NCBI GenBank assembly: GCA_002340405.1
Contig: DDLZ01000055.1
Location: forward strand, 3,379 to 10,166
Length of the DNA stretch: 6,788 nt
Direction: 5' to 3'
Origin: Bacteroidales bacterium UBA2559
GTDB lineage: Bacteria > Bacteroidota > Bacteroidia > Bacteroidales > Bacteroidaceae
Both the position numbers and the translations under genes were made by a program. Below, in pieces: positions 1-6,450 of the stretch (its first letter is position 1; the number at the start of each line of letters is the position of its first letter). A model generated the notes under the pieces. That model worked only from the letters and a program-made list of their open reading frames with translations. It was not told the origin of the DNA and made no database searches.

Positions 1-1859
1 AACGAGAGCAGGTCATCGACAGCATCGGTTTTTCTAAGAGTTACAAGTTCCAGACGCATGTCCTGACCGATAAAGTTTTTGAACTCGTCATGCGATATCT
101 CGCCAAGTCCCTTAAACCGTGTTATCTCGGGATTGGGCGAAAGTTTCTCTATGGCCTGACGGCGCTCCTCGTCGGTGTAGCAGTAGATGGTCTCGAACTC
201 GCCCTTCTCGGTTACAACGCCCTTCACGTGGCCGGCGGCACCCTTCTTTTTCTTGCGCTTGTTACGCACGCGGTAAAGCGGGGTCTGCAGGATATATACG
301 TGACCTTTCCTTATCAGTTCAGGGAAGAACTGCAGGAAGAAGGTTATCATAAGAAGACGTATGTGCATACCGTCCACATCGGCATCGGTGGCAACAATTA
401 TCTTGTTGTAGCGCAGGTCCTCAAGCCCGTCCTCAATATTGAGCGCCGCCTGCAGCAGATTGAACTCCTCATTCTCATATACCACCTTTTTTGTCAGGCC
501 GTAGGTATTCAGAGGTTTGCCTCTGAGACTGAACACAGCCTGGGTATTGACGTCACGGCTCTTGGTTATGGAGCCGCTGGCCGAATCTCCCTCGGTTATG
601 AATATGCTGCTCTCCTCCTGACGGTCGCCCTTAGGGTCGTTAAGATGGATACGGCAGTCGGCCAGCTTACGGTTATGTATATTGGCCCTCTTGGCTCGCT
701 CACGGGCCTGTTTGGTTATGCCTGCTATCTCCTTTCGCTCCTTCTCGGACTCAAGGATTTTCTTGAGTATGACATCGACCACCTCGGGCTCCTTGTGCAA
801 CAGGTCATCGACCTCCTTCTTTATAAAATCACCCACAAACTTATTGAGCGACAGACCTCCGTTGGGACTCATGGTGGTGGAGCCCAGCTTGATCTTGGTC
901 TGGCTCTCAAAGACCGGCTCCTCCACGTTCACCGCAATGGCAGCCACCAGTCCGTTACGGATGTCGCCCAGCTCGAACGGTTTGCCGAAGAACTCCTTAA
1001 TGGTACGGGCAATATGCTCCTTGAAAGCGCTCTGGTGAGTTCCTCCCTGCGATGTGTACTGGCCGTTTACAAACGAATAGTACTCCTCGCCATACTGGTT
1101 GGTATGGGTGAAAGCTATCTCTATGTCCGCTCCCTGCAGATGAATTATAGGATAGAGGCTCTGAGTGCTCATGCGCTCGCCAAGCAGGTCTTCCAACCCG
1201 TTACGGGACATAAAACGCTGACCGTTATAGGTTATGGTAAGACCGGTATTCAGATAGGTGTAATTGCGCAGCATCGTCTCTATTATGGCCGGACGGAATT
1301 GATAACCCTTAAAGAGTTGGCTGTCCGGTTCGAATGTCACGCCGGTACCGCTCTCATCGCGACTTTGAACAGTCTCATCGGACTTAAGCTCGCCCCGCTC
1401 AAAATGCAGCGTGCGCGCCTGGCCGTCACGGTGGCTGCTTACCTCAAAGTGCACACTCAGGGCGTTCACAGCCTTGAGACCTACACCATTCAGACCCACA
1501 CTTTTCTTAAAGGCCTTGCTGTCAAACTTACCGCCGGTATTAAGCATGCTTACCGCCTCAACCAGTTTGCCGAGAGGAATGCCGCGGCCATAGTCACGCA
1601 CCGTGATCCTGCCCAACTCATCCTGGGTTATTTCGATGCGCTTGCCGCAATTCATGCGGAACTCATCTACACTGTTGTCTATTACCTCTTTGAGCAGAAC
1701 ATATATACCGTCATCGGCCTGAGAGCCGTCACCCAATTTTCCTATATACATACCGGGACGGGTACGGATATGCTCCATATCGTCCATGTGGCGTATATTA
1801 TCCTCATCGTACTGCACTTCAGGTGTCACAGTATTTAATAACTCTTTCGTCTCTGCCAT
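1..1859 (-). CDS. parE: DNA topoisomerase IV subunit B (ParE), C-terminus cut by window edge
   Basis: This is the ATPase/Toprim subunit of the type IIA topoisomerase that decatenates daughter chromosomes, working with ParC. Reading leftward from ATG at 1859-1857 there is one uninterrupted frame of 619 codons. The GHKL ATPase domain shows the N-box EVIDNSVDE (58-66), DYGRGIP (89-95) and GLNGVGLK (122-129). The transducer domain carries the QTK loop (320-322). The Toprim domain shows EGDSASGS (423-430) and DADVD (492-496), and RFKGLGEI (581-588) follows. [14 protein letters not shown], rather than the GyrB form EGDSAGG, plus RFKGLGEIS argue for ParE over GyrB. The family is usually about 620-660 residues, so only a short C-terminal tail should be missing. 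A Lys-rich stretch at 533-556 looks like an insertion. The gene follows a GNAT-like gene by 51 bases on the same strand. The start gives a normal N-terminus leading into RTRPGMYIG (32-40). Confidence 0.95.
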   Translation of the reverse strand, partial: MAETKELLNTVTPEVQYDEDNIRHMDDMEHIRTRPGMYIGKLGDGSQADDGIYVLLKEVIDNSVDEFRMNCGKRIEITQDELGRITVRDYGRGIPLGKLVEAVSMLNTGGKFDSKAFKKSVGLNGVGLKAVNALSVHFEVSSHRDGQARTLHFERGELKSDETVQSRDESGTGVTFEPDSQLFKGYQFRPAIIETMLRNYTYLNTGLTITYNGQRFMSRNGLEDLLGERMSTQSLYPIIHLQGADIEIAFTHTNQYGEEYYSFVNGQYTSQGGTHQSAFKEHIARTIKEFFGKPFELGDIRNGLVAAIAVNVEEPVFESQTKIKLGSTTMSPNGGLSLNKFVGDFIKKEVDDLLHKEPEVVDVILKKILESEKERKEIAGITKQARERAKRANIHNRKLADCRIHLNDPKGDRQEESSIFITEGDSASGSITKSRDVNTQAVFSLRGKPLNTYGLTKKVVYENEEFNLLQAALNIEDGLEDLRYNKIIVATDADVDGMHIRLLMITFFLQFFPELIRKGHVYILQTPLYRVRNKRKKKKGAAGHVKGVVTEKGEFETIYCYTDEERRQAIEKLSPNPEITRFKGLGEISHDEFKNFIGQDMRLELVTLRKTDAVDDLLS

Positions 1860-1873
1860 ATATTATCCGAATT

Positions 1874-1905
1874 CAAATCAATTATAAGTTGTTTTTCGTG
1901 CCAAA
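1874..1905 (-). promoter_or_regulatory. Possible weak promoter for parE
   Basis: On the minus strand a TTTG (1902-1905) lies 20 bases upstream of TTGATTTG (1874-1881). The latter matches the Bacteroides -7 consensus TAnnTTTG except at its second base. If real, the mRNA leader would be only about 8-10 nucleotides before the parE ATG, which is very short. Read-through from the upstream GNAT-like gene is an equally good explanation for parE expression. Confidence 0.25.
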
Positions 1906-1910
1906 GTTAA

Positions 1911-3065
1911 TCATATCATCTTATAGAATACAGCTCTGCGGCGGACAATCTCAGCTCCCTTGAAATATGCCCAGTGCGACTGTATCTTGTTGTTGGTCTC
2001 CAGTTCAGGATTGCTGTCGCCCAGATTGTATCCGATCCCAACAGCCGATGCCGTAAGCTCGCTGAACGGTATGGCGCTTACTCCCAGATTCTGATATTCG
2101 GGCTTTACCGCCACAAACAACATCTCAAGCAAGTTGGAGTGACCCCACTTGAGAGCCTTGAGTATGTGCCACCATCCGAATGGGAAGAGCCTGCCCTGTG
2201 CCTTGTTCAACGCAACCGCTATGGAGGGCATGGCAAGGGTAGCCGCCACGAGCTCATCTTTGCTGTCAAGCACAAGCACCGCCAGTCTTTTGTCCAGAAG
2301 CGGAAGGTACCGGGTGACATAATCGTCTATCTGTCTGTCGGAAAATGCCGAATAACCATAGAGCGGTGCGTACGCCTCATTTATCAGATGGAACAACTTA
2401 TGTGCATATCTCCGTGCCTCCCGTCTTTTGCTCCGGTTTAAAGATGCCAGATGCAGGTTATAGCGCTGCATTGCCACATTGCTAATGCGTGCCATCTTTT
2501 CCGGAACGCCGTCACCCGGAAGAAGACTGGGAACGAGCCATTCCACCCACTTGGCCGACGGTTGCAGTCCCAACCTCTCCATATGCTGCGGATAGTAAGG
2601 GTAGTTATAAATGGTAGCCATTGTGCCGATTCTGTCAAAGCCCTCGGTCAGCATACCTTCAGGATCAAAATCGGTGAATCCGAAAGGGCCCTCTATCCGG
2701 TCCATGCCGCGCTCCCTGCCCCATGCGGCCACCGCATTCAGCAGAGCTTCCGACACCCGTATGTCATCAATAAAATCAATCCACCCGAACCTTACCGTCT
2801 TCACATTCCAGACCTCATTGGCCTTATGGTTTATAATAGCCGCCACACGACCCACCATCCTGTTGCCCATAAGCGCAATGAAAGGCTGCGCTTCACAAAA
2901 CTCGAACGCAGCGTTCCGCGAGGGTTTCATGGAGTTTATTGTATCTCCAATAAGGTCGGGAACAGCGTATGGATGGTTCTTGTATAGCCGGACATTGAAT
3001 CGGGCAAACCAGCGCAACTGTCTGCCGGTTTTTACCGGAACAACGGATATCTTCTCTACTGACAT
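1911..3065 (-). CDS. GNAT-superfamily acyltransferase-like protein, substrate unknown
   Basis: This 384-residue soluble protein has no signal peptide or membrane segment, so it should be cytoplasmic. It resembles a conserved Bacteroidota family usually annotated as N-acetyltransferase. The clearest GNAT feature is near the C-terminus: a strand LFVAV (316-320) followed by KPEYQNLGVSAIPFSEL (321-337), which fits the acetyl-CoA-binding motif A although the glycine loop is loose. The first half has a similar strand-helix pattern (about 62-125) and a conserved-looking GPFGFTDFDPEG (126-137), so two GNAT folds in tandem, as in Fem-type transferases, are possible. A basic helix lies at about 209-230. 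The ATG at 3065 has an AAGGA-like Shine-Dalgarno a few bases upstream. The gene ends 51 bases before parE on the same strand, suggesting co-transcription but not function. I found no clean TAnnTTTG promoter for it; TATCTTCG about 25-30 bases upstream is the nearest. The acceptor molecule cannot be named. Confidence 0.8.
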   Translation of the reverse strand: MSVEKISVVPVKTGRQLRWFARFNVRLYKNHPYAVPDLIGDTINSMKPSRNAAFEFCEAQPFIALMGNRMVGRVAAIINHKANEVWNVKTVRFGWIDFIDDIRVSEALLNAVAAWGRERGMDRIEGPFGFTDFDPEGMLTEGFDRIGTMATIYNYPYYPQHMERLGLQPSAKWVEWLVPSLLPGDGVPEKMARISNVAMQRYNLHLASLNRSKRREARRYAHKLFHLINEAYAPLYGYSAFSDRQIDDYVTRYLPLLDKRLAVLVLDSKDELVAATLAMPSIAVALNKAQGRLFPFGWWHILKALKWGHSNLLEMLFVAVKPEYQNLGVSAIPFSELTASAVGIGYNLGDSNPELETNNKIQSHWAYFKGAEIVRRRAVFYKMI

Positions 3066-3224
3066 CTTATCCTTTAAAATTCAATTAGCGAAGATACGGA
3101 AAAAGTCGCAAAATCATAGCCACAAGCCCTGCCGTATTATCAACAACCCTGCCTTTTTCTCCCTTTTTACAGCTATTTGCATTATTTTAAAAGGCAATCA
3201 ATATATAAAATACAGATAATTAAC

Positions 3225-3232
3225 TATATTTG
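3225..3232 (+). promoter_or_regulatory. -7 box of a Bacteroides-type promoter for the exported-protein pair
   Basis: TATATTTG is an exact match to TAnnTTTG on the plus strand, in a very AT-rich part of the divergent intergenic region. It predicts a transcript starting around 3238-3241 and a leader of about 50 nucleotides before the ATG at 3288. No TTTG lies at the expected 19-21 base distance upstream, so the promoter may be weak or need an activator. No other TAnnTTTG match was seen in front of either exported-protein gene. Confidence 0.45.
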
Positions 3233-3266
3233 TAAGTCTAAATTAAGGCTGTCCTAAAAGAGCAGT

Positions 3267-3283
3267 TTATAAAAAATTTATAA
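3267..3283 (+). repeat. AT-rich perfect inverted repeat next to the lipoprotein start
   Basis: TTATAAA (3267-3273) and TTTATAA (3277-3283) are perfect reverse complements separated by AAA. The right arm ends four bases before the ATG at 3288. In mRNA it would form only a weak hairpin; in DNA it could be an operator half-site pair. In DNA this AT-rich it may also be chance. Confidence 0.35.
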
Positions 3284-3287
3284 TTAA

Positions 3288-4133
3288 ATGTTTAGGAGAT
3301 ATAAGTTTGTTTGGCCAGTCTGTTTTTTGATGCTCTTCTTTTTCTCGTCTTGTGAAAAAATATACGATAAATTAGGCTGGTATCAAGGCACACCCGATGA
3401 TTTCGTTTATACTTTTCTTACAGGCGAGTGTCTTAACAGCGGCAAATTGTCGTATTATGTGCCCGATGGTTTGGGGCAGCAGATCGAAGACAGCTTCTTT
3501 GTGTTTCGATTTACCATGGATTGGACATCTACTAAAAAAGATCCGCTTAAACGCTATATGTGGGGAGCCAATTATTGGAGAAAAATCCCTTCAGATGAAT
3601 TGTTTGACCAGTTTGGTGAAACAGCAAAAAATGTAAGGTCAGAGTATGATGCAGTTTATCAGGATTTCAAAGAATCATATTTCGCCCTGTATGGTAACTG
3701 GCGTTTTTCAATAGGAACCGTTCTCTATTGCGGCGGATTGTCACTGACTGCCGACAAGGATTTTGCGGGTTACAAAGCCGGTACTAACCTCGCTCCTATT
3801 GTTACAACTCATCCGCGATATGGTCGTATTCAGACTGCCACAAAGGAGGAATCTTCATGCTTAAGCAGAATGAATGCAAAAAGTAATGCCGGAGGCTTTC
3901 TGGATATCCCCATGGATTATATCTGCATGACCGAAGAGGATGTTTGTTTCAGCATCCCGGTATCCGATTACGAAATCACCAAAAAACAGGTAAATTTCAA
4001 GTTGGAGATTCCTGTAAAAGCGGTGAAGTATTTGCATTGGCTTAATGATAAAAATTCAGACCCTGACGCACCGGTTCCTTATGATGAAATCACCCTCTGC
4101 TGTCAGTTTACTGCCAATTATTGCTTAGAATAA
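3288..4133 (+). CDS. Predicted lipoprotein of unknown function
   Basis: This 281-residue protein starts with a lipoprotein signal: basic residues (RRYK, 3-6), a hydrophobic core (7-19) and a lipobox-like FSSC with lipidated Cys at 22. The mature protein should be membrane-anchored; whether it faces the periplasm or the cell surface is not clear, since the residues after Cys22 (EKIYDK) lack an obvious run of acidic surface-export residues. I recognise no domain. The mature chain has eight further cysteines (48, 148, 191, 213, 220, 271, 272, 279), an even number compatible with disulfides, with three in the last eleven residues. Aromatic residues are abundant and there are no internal membrane segments. 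The start at 3288 is the only one giving a full signal peptide; it lacks a Shine-Dalgarno and sits in AT-rich DNA. Base composition is lower in GC than the flanking parE and ribF. It is the first gene of a likely two-gene unit. Confidence 0.85.
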   Translation: MFRRYKFVWPVCFLMLFFFSSCEKIYDKLGWYQGTPDDFVYTFLTGECLNSGKLSYYVPDGLGQQIEDSFFVFRFTMDWTSTKKDPLKRYMWGANYWRKIPSDELFDQFGETAKNVRSEYDAVYQDFKESYFALYGNWRFSIGTVLYCGGLSLTADKDFAGYKAGTNLAPIVTTHPRYGRIQTATKEESSCLSRMNAKSNAGGFLDIPMDYICMTEEDVCFSIPVSDYEITKKQVNFKLEIPVKAVKYLHWLNDKNSDPDAPVPYDEITLCCQFTANYCLE

Positions 4134-4139
4134 CAATAA

Positions 4140-4186
4140 AAGCAACAAGACAGGCATGGACAAGGACTCGCCTGAAAGTGTTGCTT
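4140..4186 (+). terminator. Imperfect dyad between the two exported-protein genes (possible attenuator)
   Basis: AAGCAACA (4140-4147) pairs with TGTTGCTT (4179-4186), and inside it CAGGC (4151-4155) pairs with GCCTG (4170-4174). A 3/4-base internal bulge separates the arms and the loop is 14 bases. It begins six bases after the lipoprotein stop codon. No T-run follows directly; only a mixed AT stretch with TTTT about eight bases later. It could therefore be a partial terminator, an mRNA-stabilising hairpin that sets different levels for the two genes, or a binding site. Confidence 0.5.
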
Positions 4187-4217
4187 ACAATATTTTATTA
4201 AATAATTCAATACTGAT

Positions 4218-5231
4218 ATGGAACTAAGAAAGATGTTTATCACAATACCGTTGGCTGTTTTGGTGTTGGGCGGCCGATTCTCATATGGGCAGACAGAAAA
4301 GTCACCTACACTATATAATGCACATAAGGGCATAACTTTTCTCCAAGACAAAGAACTAAGATTAGACAGTTGCATTATTGATTCCCAAATATACAATGAT
4401 TCTACACGTATGGATATTGTCTATTATGTGACCAATATTTCCTGCTTACATCCTATTAGATTATTGTTGCCGGATTTTGGATGGTTCCGGGAATATTCAA
4501 AAAATCAAATTAAACTCAAAAAAGATACACTGTGGGATATATATATTAATGGCGAGAAAGTAAGCAACGACAATATACATTTCACTTACGAATACAACCG
4601 GTTTTCCATAGAAGCAGAGAGGATGAATCTTTCGGCAGAATTGTCATGGCTCTTATACAACGAACGGGTTGATAGTGTCAACCTATTATACGGTGGAGTA
4701 AAGATGACTGACGAAGATAATTTTCGCGAGTATATGCACTATCCGTCAAAAGAAAATAGGCAGGCAGCAGAAAATGCAATCAGACAGTTGGAACTGCAGA
4801 GAAAAGAATACCTGGAGTCAAACAATCCGGAAAAGAGATTCAATTATTCAAGTACATTTGCTTATTGGGCACAATTTGAAATAGGTCATTCATACAAAAT
4901 ACGCATTAGTTATCGTACTTCTCCAAGTTATAATTTGGCGACCGGGTTGCAAAAATGGTTCCAATATTGTTTTGACGAAATGGAATATTTCATATGTGAT
5001 GAAAGTGTTACCGAAATAAACATATCTGTTCCCTCTTCAGGCATTATTGGGATAGAGCATCTTCACCCTTCCGATTGTTTGATTGATTACGATAAGGGTA
5101 CTGTAAGATACAAAATTATCGGCGATTCTGTTAAGGAGGTCCATGACATCACTTTTTTATATCAATTGGTTAGCGATAAGATAGCAACAGAAAGAGAGCC
5201 GTATCCAAGAGCCATCAGTTTCGACCAATAA
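4218..5231 (+). CDS. Sec-secreted protein of unknown function
   Basis: This 337-residue protein has a Sec signal peptide: MELRKMF, a hydrophobic core (8-19) and a likely signal peptidase I site after Gly24 (S22-Y23-G24, then Q25). There is no lipobox, so it should be released into the periplasm or exported further. No C-terminal membrane anchor or type IX sorting domain is evident. The mature part appears rich in beta strands (for example MDIVYYVTN, IRISYRT and EINISVP), with one charged helical stretch at about 178-208. I do not recognise a family with confidence. The V-x-Y-x-V-x-N element followed later by an aromatic ISYRTSPS element loosely recalls periplasmic DUF4424 proteins; this is a weak impression only. 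A second in-frame ATG at codon 6 would also give a usable signal. It lies 84 bases after the lipoprotein with no promoter match between, so it probably shares that transcript. One 60-base stretch (4501-4560) has only 16 G/C. Confidence 0.85.
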   Translation: MELRKMFITIPLAVLVLGGRFSYGQTEKSPTLYNAHKGITFLQDKELRLDSCIIDSQIYNDSTRMDIVYYVTNISCLHPIRLLLPDFGWFREYSKNQIKLKKDTLWDIYINGEKVSNDNIHFTYEYNRFSIEAERMNLSAELSWLLYNERVDSVNLLYGGVKMTDEDNFREYMHYPSKENRQAAENAIRQLELQRKEYLESNNPEKRFNYSSTFAYWAQFEIGHSYKIRISYRTSPSYNLATGLQKWFQYCFDEMEYFICDESVTEINISVPSSGIIGIEHLHPSDCLIDYDKGTVRYKIIGDSVKEVHDITFLYQLVSDKIATEREPYPRAISFDQ

Positions 5232-5258
5232 GGTCAAAAATCTAAAATTACAGGACAC

Positions 5259-5285
5259 AAAAAAAAGTCGCCCGTTTGGACGACT
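5259..5285 (-). terminator. Intrinsic terminator of the tRNA gene
   Basis: On the minus strand AGTCGTCC (5285-5278) and GGGCGACT (5273-5266) form an eight-pair stem with one G-T wobble and a four-base loop. Eight T residues (5266-5259) follow, the first also used in the stem. It starts one base beyond the tRNA 3' end. On the plus strand the same hairpin has no T-run after it, so it should not stop transcription coming from the exported-protein genes. Confidence 0.85.
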
Positions 5286-5286
5286 G

Positions 5287-5360
5287 TGGGCCATCTAGGA
5301 CTTGAACCTAGGACCTCCAGATTATGAGTCTGTTGCTCTAACCGACTGAGCTAAAAGCCC
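5287..5360 (-). tRNA. tRNA with anticodon CAT (elongator Met, or Ile2)
   Basis: This is a 74-nucleotide cloverleaf. The acceptor arms are GGGCTTT and ATGGCCC with discriminator A. The D stem is GCTC/GAGC around a GG-containing loop. The anticodon loop is CTCATAA. The T arm is CTAGG, TTCAAGT, CCTAG. CCA is not encoded. The anticodon stem lacks the three G-C pairs of initiator tRNA, so it is not initiator Met. CAT is read by elongator Met, or by Ile2 when TilS converts the C to lysidine; the sequence does not settle which. C4-G69 and the TTCAAGT loop resemble E. coli Ile2, but annotation pipelines would probably call it Met. Odd points are a T6-T67 mismatch, a T5-G68 wobble and an A27-G43 mismatch. 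It has its own promoter and terminator. Confidence 0.96.
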
Positions 5361-5402
5361 GAAGAAAAATCATCGACCTTGAAAGGGAATCATTTTCGCT
5401 TG

Positions 5403-5433
5403 CAAAAGTAGTCCATGTTAATGAAAATGCAAA
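5403..5433 (-). promoter_or_regulatory. Bacteroides-type promoter of the tRNA gene
   Basis: On the minus strand TTTG (5433-5430) and TACTTTTG (5410-5403) match the -33 and -7 boxes exactly, with 19 bases between them. The expected start is around 5395, giving a leader of about 35 nucleotides that RNase P would remove before the tRNA 5' end at 5360. This is the best promoter match in the window. Confidence 0.8.
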
Positions 5434-5453
5434 GTTTTGAGGCGAAAAATGAT

Positions 5454-5461
5454 TAATTTTG
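5454..5461 (+). promoter_or_regulatory. -7 box of the probable ribF promoter
   Basis: TAATTTTG is an exact TAnnTTTG match on the plus strand, 32 bases before the ribF ATG, predicting a leader of about 25 nucleotides. The only nearby TTTG (5436-5439) is 14 bases upstream, closer than the usual 19-21, so the -33 contact is doubtful. The leader is far too short for an FMN riboswitch. Confidence 0.5.
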
Positions 5462-5493
5462 CGCAAAATCCAAACCAATAAGTATCTTGCCTG

Positions 5494-6423
5494 ATGAGCG
5501 ATAACATTACCGGAAGATATAAGGAGAGATATGCCGCCACCGTGGGTTTCTTTGACGGTGTGCATAAGGGACACCTCTATCTGCTGGAGCAACTGAAGAG
5601 CGTGGCTGCAAGCCGGAACCTGAAGAGTATGGCCGTGACCTTTCCGGAGCATCCGCGACAGATTCTGCAATCAGACTACCGTCCACGCCTGCTCTCCAGT
5701 CCCAAGGAGAAGATGCAAATGCTTGAAGGCACAGGCATTGACCTCTGCTTCCCGCTCCATTTCACAACCGCACTGGCGCAGATGAGCGCCGAGTCTTTTA
5801 TGTCCGATTTTCTGCAAAGCCGGCTGGGCGTGCAGACACTCCTGGTGGGCCATGACCACCGTTTCGGACACGAACCGGATACTGTAACAGCCGACTACAT
5901 ACGTATCGGAGAGAAAATCGGAATGGAGGTGGTTGCGGTAGATGCCTATCTCCATGAAGGTATTCCCATAAGCAGTTCGCGCATACGCCGGGAGTTGGAA
6001 GCAGGCCGCATAAAGGAGGCAAATGCCATGCTGGGATACCGCTACACCATTAGCGGTACCGTAATACACGGTCTGCATAATGGACGTAAAATGGGGTTTC
6101 CTACCGCCAATCTGGGTCCTTACTGCGAATATATGCAGATCCCTGCCGACGGGGTCTATTCGGCGCTCGCCACCGTCAACGACGAGACCCTGCCCGCCAT
6201 GCTGAACATAGGTTACCGTCCCACTTTTGAGGGCAATGCACGCACCATTGAGGCCCATCTGCTGGGATTTGACCGCGACATATACTTTCAGAAGCTCACC
6301 CTTGAGTTTGTCGATTTTCTCCGGCCGGAACGCCGCTTTGACTCACCCCGCAGTCTGGCCGCACAGCTTGAGATTGACCGCAGCATGGTAAGGGAGGCGT
6401 TTAGAAAAGAGAATATACTCTAA
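5494..6423 (+). CDS. ribF: Bifunctional riboflavin kinase / FMN adenylyltransferase (FAD synthetase)
   Basis: This cytoplasmic enzyme makes FMN from riboflavin and ATP, then FAD from FMN and ATP. It has 309 residues, the normal length. The N-terminal adenylyltransferase domain shows GFFDGVHKGH (18-27) with the nucleotidyltransferase HxGH-type signature, TFPEHPR (49-55), VGHDHRFG (118-125) and ISSSRIR (159-165). The C-terminal riboflavin kinase domain shows GTVIHGLHNGRKMGFPTANL (188-207), DGVYSA (219-224), and NIGYRPTF (238-245) followed by the likely catalytic Glu253 in TIEAHL. An in-frame TAA at 5479 limits the start to ATG 5494 or the adjacent CTG. There is no Shine-Dalgarno, which is common in this phylum. 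The GC content is clearly higher than in the preceding exported genes (34 of 60 bases at 5641-5700). It is probably co-transcribed with the membrane protein that starts 27 bases downstream. Confidence 0.97.
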   Translation: MSDNITGRYKERYAATVGFFDGVHKGHLYLLEQLKSVAASRNLKSMAVTFPEHPRQILQSDYRPRLLSSPKEKMQMLEGTGIDLCFPLHFTTALAQMSAESFMSDFLQSRLGVQTLLVGHDHRFGHEPDTVTADYIRIGEKIGMEVVAVDAYLHEGIPISSSRIRRELEAGRIKEANAMLGYRYTISGTVIHGLHNGRKMGFPTANLGPYCEYMQIPADGVYSALATVNDETLPAMLNIGYRPTFEGNARTIEAHLLGFDRDIYFQKLTLEFVDFLRPERRFDSPRSLAAQLEIDRSMVREAFRKENIL

Positions 6424-6450
6424 ATCATAAACTAAAAACACAGGTACACA

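Noticed and set aside
90..1838. 582-codon open frame on the plus strand
   Set aside because: It is exactly antisense to parE, whose frame carries all expected topoisomerase motifs. The antisense product has no recognisable domain and arises from the codon bias of parE.
3127..3153. Two copies of CCCTGCC 20 bases apart in the divergent intergenic region
   Set aside because: Two seven-base matches are within chance, with no third copy or symmetry to suggest an operator.
1974..3219. Plus-strand open frames at 1974-2441, 2451-2987 and 2611-3219
   Set aside because: They lie opposite the GNAT-like gene, overlap one another, and show no family motifs or start signals.
4118..4396. 92-codon minus-strand frame across the intergenic dyad
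   Set aside because: It is antisense to the signal-peptide region of the secreted protein and has no independent support.
5462..5493. FMN riboswitch in front of ribF
   Set aside because: Only about 30 bases separate the predicted promoter from the start codon; an RFN element needs well over 100 bases, and its conserved core is absent.
5338..6258. Minus-strand open frames at 5338-5670, 5671-6258 and 5798-6022
   Set aside because: They are antisense to ribF, which has complete catalytic motifs; the first also overlaps the tRNA gene and its promoter.
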